From the NCBI GenBank assembly GCA_937951935.1, contig CALGAM010000047.1, positions 1 through 10,236 of the forward strand: 10,236 bases of DNA, in the 5' to 3' direction. This DNA is from an uncultured Micromonospora sp. (lineage in GTDB: Bacteria > Actinomycetota > Actinomycetes > Mycobacteriales > Micromonosporaceae). The notes under the pieces are model-generated. The model ran no database searches, was not told the origin of the DNA, and saw only the letters and a program-made list of their open reading frames with translations. Every line of letters starts with the position of its first letter. The stretch's first letter is position 1. Of the stretch, positions 5,717 through 10,236 are shown in pieces. The position numbers and the translations under genes were made by a program.

Positions 5717-6796
5717 GTGACGCCTCCGACCTCCGGTCGGGCGGCGCAGACGCCCTGGCGACTGCCCGGTGTGCCGGCTCCCGTCGACGCCGACCGCCGC
5801 CCGGCGGCCGGCGTACCCGTGGAGCCGGGTACCGTGCGGATCGCCGTCGACCTCCTCGGCGGGGACGATGCTCCCGCCGTCGTGGTTGACGGCGCTCTGC
5901 GGGCGTTCAACGCCGACCCGGATCTGCGTCTGCTACTCGTCGGCCCCCCCGAGGTAGCCGACGGGCTGGTTGCCGCACTCCGCCCCGCCGACCGCGACCG
6001 GATCGCGGTCCGGCCGGTCCGCCGTGCCGCGGCCCTGACCGGGGACGCCGCCACCCTCGCCCGATCGACCAGCACCGTCGGCGCCGCGGTCGCCGCCGTC
6101 GTCGAGGGGGCGGCCGACGCCGTCGTCTCGGCCGGTTCGACCGCTGCCACGGTCACCGCCGCCGTCCTCGGCCTCGGCCGCTGGCCCGGCACGCGTCGCC
6201 CCGCGTTGGTCGCCACCCTGCCGGCCCTCAGCGGCCCGGTCGCACTGTTGGACGTCGGCGGCTCGCTGGAGGCGCGACCGACGACGCTGACCCGGCACGC
6301 CGTCCTCGGCGCGGCGTACGCCGCGGTCGCCCACAACGTGGTCCAGCCCCGGGTCGGCCTCCTCTCGATCGGCACCGAACCCGGCAAGGGCGACCGGGCC
6401 CGCCGGGCGGCCGAGCCGGCCCTCGCCGTACAGGCGTTACCGGCCGGCGCCCGCTACGTCGGACTCGTCGAGGGGTACGACGTCGCCTCCGGCGCGCGGG
6501 CCGACGTGGTCGTCACCGACGGGTTCACCGGAAACGTCCTGCTCAAGGGGATCGAGGGGGCGTACGCGCTGGCCGGGGGCGCGCCCGCCGGTCTCGGCGT
6601 CCCCCGCGCCGCCGCCCTGCTCGGCGTCGCCGGGGTCGTGGTGGTCTGCCACGGCGCGGCCCGGGACGACGACGTCGCCTCCGGCATAGCGCTCGCCGCC
6701 CACCTGCACCGCCGCCGGGTGATTCCGGCGGTCGTGACCCTGCTCGCCGAACTGGACGGGGCCATCCGCACCACCGACACCGAGGTAGGCGCATGA
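5717..6796 (+). CDS. plsX: PlsX-family phosphate acyltransferase, divergent
   Basis: PlsX converts acyl-ACP to acyl-phosphate, which PlsY uses for the first step of phosphatidic acid synthesis. Recognisable family motifs are RIAVDLLGGDDAP (residues 41-53), VVSAGSTAA (136-144), RPALVATLP (161-169), LLDVGGSLEARP (177-188), VGLLSIGTEPGKGD (213-226), the VEGYDVASGARADVVVTDGFTGNVLLKGIEG stretch (251-281) and VVVCHGAA (308-315). Several invariant positions differ: the usual SAGNTGA is SAGSTAA and DVGAN is DVGGS. Only about 20 residues separate KGIEG from LLGVAG, where other PlsX proteins carry a long helical hairpin. The start is uncertain: GTG 5717 gives 359 residues with a 40-residue Pro/Ala leader, while GTG 5834, with GGAG 9 bases upstream, starts right at the core. 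The stop overlaps the next mini-ORF by ATGA. Function may be intact or altered. Confidence 0.85.
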   Translation: MTPPTSGRAAQTPWRLPGVPAPVDADRRPAAGVPVEPGTVRIAVDLLGGDDAPAVVVDGALRAFNADPDLRLLLVGPPEVADGLVAALRPADRDRIAVRPVRRAAALTGDAATLARSTSTVGAAVAAVVEGAADAVVSAGSTAATVTAAVLGLGRWPGTRRPALVATLPALSGPVALLDVGGSLEARPTTLTRHAVLGAAYAAVAHNVVQPRVGLLSIGTEPGKGDRARRAAEPALAVQALPAGARYVGLVEGYDVASGARADVVVTDGFTGNVLLKGIEGAYALAGGAPAGLGVPRAAALLGVAGVVVVCHGAARDDDVASGIALAAHLHRRRVIPAVVTLLAELDGAIRTTDTEVGA

Positions 6797-6870
6797 GCGA
6801 GGACGACGCGCGAGACGGCCAGCTCGGTTGCCCGGGCCACGGCTACGAGCAGAGCGAGGAGAGGCGATGA
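6793..6870 (+). CDS. 25-codon mini-ORF coupled to plsX and rnc
   Basis: ATG 6793 overlaps the plsX stop (ATGA) and is preceded by GAGG 7 bases upstream, inside plsX. The frame encodes MSEDDARDGQLGCPGHGYEQ plus SEERR and ends in TGA at 6868-6870, which overlaps the rnc ATG (again ATGA). Third codon positions are almost all G or C, like the neighbours. Its last codons, AGC GAG GAG AGG CGA, form the rnc Shine-Dalgarno sequence. It may be a translated linker that delivers ribosomes to rnc, a remnant of a lost gene, or a small peptide; I recognise no family. Confidence 0.4.
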   Translation: MSEDDARDGQLGCPGHGYEQSEERR

Positions 6871-7673
6871 CCAAGGAGAAGCGGCGGCGACCGCCGATCA
6901 CGCACCTGGAGGAGGCGTTCGGCGTCGCCCTGGACCCGGAGCTGCTGGAGCGGGCCCTGACCCACCGCTCGTTCGCGTACGAGAACGGCGGCCTGCCGAC
7001 CAACGAGCGGCTGGAGTTCCTCGGTGACTCCGTCCTCAGCGTCGTGATCACCACCGCGCTCTTCCACAACCACCCCGACCTGCCCGAGGGGCAGCTGGCG
7101 AAGCTGCGGGCGAGCGTGGTCAACATGCGCGCGCTGGCCGACGTGGCCCGCCGGCTGGGCCCGGTCGGCCTCGGACCGTACCTGCTGCTCGGCAAGGGCG
7201 AGGAGGCCACCGGGGGCCGGGACAAGGCGAGCATCCTCGCCGACACCCTGGAGGCCCTGCTCGGGGCGATCTATCTCCAGTACGGGCTGGACACCGCCTC
7301 CACCGTGATCCACCGACTCTTCGACCCGCTGATGAAGGAGTCGGCCGGGCGGGGCGCGGCGCTGGACTGGAAGACCAGCCTCCAGGAGTTGACCGCCGCA
7401 CTCGGGCTCGGCGTCCCGGAGTATCGGATCGACGAGGCGGGACCCGACCACGCCAAGACCTTCACCGCCTGGGTGGTGGTGGCCGGCCGCCGGTACGGCG
7501 GCGCCGACGGCCGCAGCAAGAAGGAGGCCGAGCAGCGGGCCGCCGAGGCGGCCTGGCGTACCCTGTCGGAGCGAAACGCCGACCCGGAGGGCGGCGCCGA
7601 GGCCGACGGCGGTGCGGCCGAGCCGGGTGCCGGTGGCGTCGAGCCGGGCGGCGCCGAGGGCGCCGCGAGCTGA
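6867..7673 (+). CDS. rnc: Ribonuclease III
   Basis: RNase III cuts double-stranded RNA, releasing the 16S and 23S precursors from the rRNA transcript and processing other structured RNAs. The catalytic domain (about residues 12-160) has the signature NERLEFLGDSVL (46-57), with E47, E50 and D54, and the second metal-binding pair D126 and E129 in DTLEALLGAIY. The double-stranded-RNA-binding domain spans about 167-234, ending in the KKEAEQRAAEAAW helix. A 34-residue Ala/Gly/Glu/Pro-rich tail (235-268) is beyond the usual family end. I chose ATG 6867: AGGAG lies 5 bases upstream, and an in-frame TTG at 6828 would add 13 unconserved residues. The gene follows the mini-ORF by ATGA overlap and precedes mutM by 14 bases. 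Confidence 0.96.
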   Translation: MTKEKRRRPPITHLEEAFGVALDPELLERALTHRSFAYENGGLPTNERLEFLGDSVLSVVITTALFHNHPDLPEGQLAKLRASVVNMRALADVARRLGPVGLGPYLLLGKGEEATGGRDKASILADTLEALLGAIYLQYGLDTASTVIHRLFDPLMKESAGRGAALDWKTSLQELTAALGLGVPEYRIDEAGPDHAKTFTAWVVVAGRRYGGADGRSKKEAEQRAAEAAWRTLSERNADPEGGAEADGGAAEPGAGGVEPGGAEGAAS

Positions 7674-7687
7674 TCGGGGTCGTACAC

Positions 7688-8551
7688 ATGCCTGAGCTGC
7701 CCGAGGTGGAGACGGTTCGGGACGGTCTGGCGCGCTGGGTGACCGGCCGGCGGATCGCCGCCGTCGAGGTGCGGCATCCCCGTGCCATCCGCCGGCACCT
7801 CGCCGGCCCCGAGCACTTCGCCGGGGTCCTCACCGGGCGGACGATCGTCGGCGCCCGGCGGCGCGGCAAGTACCTCTGGCTTCCGCTGGACAGCGGGGAC
7901 GCGCTGGTCGGGCACCTGGGCATGTCCGGACAGCTGCTGATCCAGCCGGCCGATGCCGCCGACGAGACCCATCTGCGGGTCCGGTTCACCTTCGCCGACG
8001 GTGGTACGCAACTCCGCTTCGTGGACCAGCGCACCTTCGGCGGCCTCTCGGTCTCCGCCGGCGGTGCGACCCTTCCGGCGGAGATCGCACACATCGCCCG
8101 GGACCCGATGGACCCGGAGTTCTCCGACGCCGGGTTCGTCGCCGCGGTCCGGCGGCGACGCACCCAGATCAAGCGGGCGCTGCTCGACCAGACCCTGATC
8201 TCCGGGGTCGGCAACATCTACGCCGACGAGGCGCTGTGGCGGGCGAGGCTGCACGGCACCCGGCCCACCGAGACACTCACCGGGCCGACGATCACCCGGT
8301 TGCTCGGCCACGTCCGGGACGTCCTCGGCGAGGCGATCGCCCAGGGCGGAACGAGCTTCGACGCCCTCTACGTCAACGTCAACGGCGAGAGCGGCTACTT
8401 CGCCCGCGACCTGAACGTCTACGGTCGGGAAGGGCTGCCCTGCCGCCGCTGCGGCACGCCGATCCGGCGCGAGGCGTTCATGAACCGGTCGTCGTACAGC
8501 TGTCCGCGCTGCCAGCCCCGACCCCGTACCGTCCGGACGCCGGCCCGCTGA
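7688..8551 (+). CDS. mutM: Formamidopyrimidine-DNA glycosylase (Fpg/MutM)
   Basis: MutM removes 8-oxoguanine and formamidopyrimidines from DNA and nicks the abasic site. The 287-residue protein begins MPELPEVETV, whose Pro2 (after Met removal) is the Schiff-base nucleophile and Glu3 the general acid. Other family features are RRRGKYLWL with the conserved Lys61, the void-filling Met region VGHLGMSGQLL (74-84), SGVGNIYADEALW (172-184) with Asn176, and the zinc finger C252xxC255...C272xxC275 with Arg267 in the DNA-contacting loop. It sits 14 bases after rnc, with only a weak GGGG ribosome site, so expression is probably coupled to rnc. The rnc-mutM pair is conserved across actinobacteria. It ends convergently with the CAP-domain gene. 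Confidence 0.97.
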   Translation: MPELPEVETVRDGLARWVTGRRIAAVEVRHPRAIRRHLAGPEHFAGVLTGRTIVGARRRGKYLWLPLDSGDALVGHLGMSGQLLIQPADAADETHLRVRFTFADGGTQLRFVDQRTFGGLSVSAGGATLPAEIAHIARDPMDPEFSDAGFVAAVRRRRTQIKRALLDQTLISGVGNIYADEALWRARLHGTRPTETLTGPTITRLLGHVRDVLGEAIAQGGTSFDALYVNVNGESGYFARDLNVYGREGLPCRRCGTPIRREAFMNRSSYSCPRCQPRPRTVRTPAR

Positions 8552-8564
8552 CCCCGGGTCCGCA

Positions 8565-8587
8565 GGGCGGGTGTGGCGCGACCGCCC
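8565..8587. terminator. Possible terminator hairpin between convergent mutM and CAP gene
   Basis: The 80-base convergent gap contains GGGCGG (8565-8570) and CCGCCC (8582-8587) with an 11-base loop, 13 bases after the mutM stop. The stem is short and no T-run follows on either strand, so this is only a plausible bidirectional terminator. Confidence 0.35.
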
Positions 8588-8631
8588 GCACGCAGGCCAG
8601 GCGCACCCTCGGCGGTGGTCGTACGGCGGAC

Positions 8632-9714
8632 TCAGGCGGTGGCGCCGAAAACCTGGGTCCAGTAGAGCCGACCGTCGGCGCCGGTGGCCACTCCCACCCC
8701 CATGGCCCGGGCCGCACAGTTGAGGATGTTGGCCCGGTGCCCCGGGCTGTTCATCCAGCCCGCCATGACCGCCTCGGCGGTGGGGTAGCCCACGGCGACG
8801 TTCTCGCCGAGCGGACTGTCGTACCCGGCCCGGCGGGCCCGTTCCACGAACGTGCTGCCGTCGCTGCCGGTGTGGGACATGGTGGCGTGCGCGGCCTGGT
8901 CCTGGCTGTGCAACCGGGCCGCCTCGGCGAGCCGGCTGTCGATGACGACGGGGCCACAGCCGTTCGCGGCGCGTTCCCGGTTGACGATCTCGAGTACCTG
9001 GGCGGCCTCCTGACTCTCCCCGCCCCCACCCTCGTTCCCGCCGCCGCTCGACCTCGTCGGCGTCCCGGCGGTCGTCCGACGCGGTGTCGGGCTGGTGGTG
9101 GTCCGGGCCGGCGTGGCCCGGGTGGTGGCGCTCGGCCTCGGGCTCGGCCGGGCCGTGCTGGCGGTGGGGGTCGGGCCGGTCTCGGCGCCGACGTCGGCGG
9201 AGACGTCAGGACGGGGCACCGCGCCGTCCGGCTGTCCCGGCACCGCCGCACCCGGTGCCGCCGCACCCGGTGCCGCCGCCTCGGTGCCGAGACCGGCGGG
9301 TGTGCCGGACGGGCGGCCCGGCAGCAGGGCTGTCCCGGCGCCGAGGGCTCCGAGCAGGGCGGCGAGCACGACCCCGAGGAGTACCGGGCCCCGGCCCCGG
9401 CTCCGGCGGCGGTGACGCCCGCCCCGGCCGGTCCGGGCGGCGTCACCGGGGTGAGGTACGGCGGTGCCGTCCCGGTTCCGACGGCGCGGGCCGGCGGCGG
9501 ATTCCCGTGTCCTCGCCCGTCGCCCCCGTCCGTCCTGTCCTCTGTCCGGTTCGAAGAAGCCCAGCTCGGCCAGGAGCCGGTCGGTGTGCGCCGCGCGCCG
9601 GTCGTCGTCGGGGAAGGGGTGTCGGGCCGGTGGCGCGGGCCGGGGGTCACCTCCGTCCCGGTCGACCGGGTTGCCGTCCCCGGTCCGGTCGACCGGGTCG
9701 TTCCACCCGTGCAC
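8632..9714 (-). CDS. Membrane-anchored CAP/SCP-domain protein (YkwD-like)
   Basis: This 360-residue protein has a long hydrophilic, Arg/Asp-rich N-terminal segment (1-109), one membrane helix (about 110-131) and a low-complexity Ala/Pro/Thr linker (132-232). The C-terminal CAP domain (about 237-358) is related to B. subtilis YkwD. CAP features visible are LEIVNRERAANGCGPVVIDSRLAEAA, H269 in LHSQDQA, MSHTGSDG with H281, GENVA with E304, and SPGHRANIL with H326, so the usual His/Glu cavity residues are present. With the membrane helix internal and basic residues before it, the CAP domain should face outside (N-in). The GTG start at 9714 has AGGAGG 7 bases upstream. Bacterial CAP proteins have no agreed enzymatic role; cell-wall or surface functions are common guesses. 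It is transcribed against mutM and is not part of that operon. Confidence 0.9.
   Translation of the reverse strand: MHGWNDPVDRTGDGNPVDRDGGDPRPAPPARHPFPDDDRRAAHTDRLLAELGFFEPDRGQDGRGRRARTRESAAGPRRRNRDGTAVPHPGDAARTGRGGRHRRRSRGRGPVLLGVVLAALLGALGAGTALLPGRPSGTPAGLGTEAAAPGAAAPGAAVPGQPDGAVPRPDVSADVGAETGPTPTASTARPSPRPSATTRATPARTTTSPTPRRTTAGTPTRSSGGGNEGGGGESQEAAQVLEIVNRERAANGCGPVVIDSRLAEAARLHSQDQAAHATMSHTGSDGSTFVERARRAGYDSPLGENVAVGYPTAEAVMAGWMNSPGHRANILNCAARAMGVGVATGADGRLYWTQVFGATA
9243..9272 (-). repeat. Two exact 15-bp tandem units in the linker of the CAP protein
   Basis: The unit CCGCCGCACCCGGTG occurs at 9243-9257 and 9258-9272, with a partial third copy after it. On the minus strand it encodes the AAAPGAAAPGAA part of the linker (about residues 146-157). 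It is a small in-frame repeat of the kind that varies in length between strains. Confidence 0.6.
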
Positions 9715-9920
9715 GTCCGCGCCTCCTCCGTCTCGCCGGCCGCGGGCTCCGGCTGGTCGAGCCGGGTGCCACGACGTCCCGCTCCTGCCGTGCGGACGCT
9801 ACGCGTGCCCTCTGGCCTGGGGCAACGCGGCTAAGGAAGATCTAAGGTGCCGCAGAGCAGAGGCGTCGGAAGGCCGTGGGGCCAGGCCGGTGTCGCGCCG
9901 GAGATCGACGGGCGTGTAAC

Positions 9921-9995
9921 CCTGTGTGTCCGATCGGGGGATCCGGCGCGGGTCCGGCGACAACCTCCGGATCTGCGAGCTTCGCGACACACAGG
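9921..9995. promoter_or_regulatory. 75-nt nested inverted-repeat element, possible structured RNA or operator
   Basis: Perfect 10-bp outer arms CCTGTGTGTC (9921-9930) and GACACACAGG (9986-9995) enclose an inner perfect 7-bp stem GATCCGG/CCGGATC (9940-9946 and 9967-9973). A 4-bp GCGA-GCT-TCGC mini-hairpin lies at 9975-9985. The parts are compatible, so either strand could fold as a closed multibranch structure. It ends 19 bases before the -35 box of the plus-strand promoter and lies about 207 bases upstream of the CAP gene start. I do not recognise a known riboswitch class. Confidence 0.45.
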
Positions 9996-10014
9996 TGGTC
10001 CAATCCGGCGGAAC

Positions 10015-10043
10015 TTGACTGAGCCGGGGCATCGGCACACTAT
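10015..10043 (+). promoter_or_regulatory. Sigma70-type promoter for the gene at 10160
   Basis: TTGACT (10015-10020) and CACTAT (10038-10043) are separated by exactly 17 bases, the best housekeeping promoter match in the window. Transcription would start near 10050, leaving a leader of about 110 bases. Confidence 0.65.
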
Positions 10044-10159
10044 GGAGATGTCGCCAGTCGCGCCCGACCATGCCTGCGTTTGTTCGGCGGGCGGGGAGTC
10101 GCGAACGAGTTGGGCGCGCGTTGGCCGGCCTTTCCGGCAGCGCATTACAAGGAGACGAT

Positions 10160-10236
10160 ATGGCGAAGGCCCTCTACGGCCACGTGGGCGCGGCGCCCGA
10201 CCGGCGTCTGCTCGACGAGGTCACTCGACTACGTGC
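10160..10236 (+). CDS. Start of a conserved-looking hypothetical protein (3' end outside window)
   Basis: Only the first 25 codons are present: MAKALYGHVGAAPDRRLLDE followed by VTRLR. ATG 10160 has an excellent AAGGAG 5 bases upstream and a good promoter at 10015-10043. The MAKALxGHVG opening followed by a leucine/arginine helix resembles small coiled-coil hypothetical proteins of actinobacteria, but this is from memory and too short to name. A competing frame from ATG 10042 lies within the -10 box and has no ribosome site. Confidence 0.75.
   Translation, partial: MAKALYGHVGAAPDRRLLDEVTRLR

Larger units (their letters stand above)
9715..10159. other. Divergent intergenic region between the CAP gene and the gene at 10160
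   Basis: No gene is evident in these 445 bases; open frames on the minus strand have no recognisable content. It holds CTAAGG twice (9831-9836 and 9842-9847, an 11-bp period), GGCCTGG/CCAGGCC arms 61 bases apart (9814-9820 and 9882-9888), the nested inverted-repeat element at 9921-9995 and a good promoter at 10015-10043. The CAP gene must be driven from the left part, but no clear minus-strand promoter stands out. A small GCCGG/CCGGC hairpin (10124-10138) lies just before the ribosome site of the next gene. Confidence 0.5.

Noticed and set aside
6828..6866. TTG start 13 codons upstream of the chosen rnc start
   Set aside because: ATG 6867 has AGGAG at ideal spacing and matches the usual RNase III N-terminus.
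8236..9834. A long plus-strand open frame across the end of mutM and the CAP gene
   Set aside because: It overlaps mutM in another frame and runs opposite the CAP-domain gene, whose motifs and ribosome site are clear; the translation is Gly/Arg/Pro low-complexity.
9921..9995. Interpretation of the nested inverted repeat as a MITE-type mobile element
   Set aside because: I see no target-site duplication at its ends (AAC versus TGG flanks) and no second copy in the window; kept as a structured or regulatory element instead.
10042..10236. Alternative frame from ATG 10042
   Set aside because: The ATG lies within the -10 box of the promoter, has no ribosome site and the translation is Arg-rich shadow-like.
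1..10236. CRISPR array, insertion sequence, tRNA/rRNA genes or a clustered novel defence system
   Set aside because: No regularly spaced repeats, transposase motifs, terminal repeats with duplications, or recognisable tRNA/rRNA folds were found; nearly all coding space is accounted for by housekeeping or surface genes.

Overview
This is a very GC-rich chromosomal segment from a filamentous actinomycete. The codon use, GTG starts, gene order and protein sequences fit Micromonosporaceae (Micromonospora/Salinispora-like); that assignment is from protein resemblance and gene order, not from a search. Most of the window is a conserved housekeeping neighbourhood for DNA repair, RNA and ribosome maturation, CoA/lipid precursor supply and cell division. 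Two secreted or surface proteins lie on the opposite strand.

Layout: the window opens inside recG (1-1068, +). About 500 bp without a gene follow, holding a perfect 10-bp-arm palindrome and a cluster of CCAAATCGG repeats. Then comes a sortase-type surface protein on the minus strand (1572-2549) with a Pro/Thr stalk, an LPLTG signal and a strong terminator. A 424-bp divergent region separates it from rsmD (2974) and coaD (3552), whose stop and start overlap by ATGA. A 297-bp gap leads to a short coiled-coil protein that I read as a SepIVA/DivIVA-family homologue (4332-4829). Next is the run DUF177/YceD (4959), rpmF (5531), plsX (5717), a 25-codon mini-ORF (6793), rnc (6867) and mutM (7688), with very small gaps or overlaps. 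A convergent membrane-anchored CAP/SCP-domain protein (8632-9714, minus) ends the block. After 445 bp of regulatory-looking DNA, with a good sigma70-type promoter, a new plus-strand gene starts at 10160 and runs off the edge.

How the genes fit together: DUF177, L32 and RNase III serve rRNA/ribosome maturation, and RsmD methylates 16S rRNA. CoaD makes dephospho-CoA, and PlsX would make acyl-phosphate for phospholipid synthesis. The SepIVA-like protein links to septum and cell-wall growth. RecG and MutM handle replication forks and oxidised guanine. The order coaD - sepIVA - DUF177 - rnc - mutM is, from memory, also the mycobacterial order; here rpmF and plsX sit between DUF177 and rnc.

I saw no new multi-gene defence or mobile system, no CRISPR, no insertion sequence and no RNA gene I can name. 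The points most worth a second look are a PlsX that seems to lack the usual membrane-docking helical region, the mini-ORF chained to plsX and rnc by two ATGA overlaps, and a 75-nt nested inverted-repeat element at 9921-9995.
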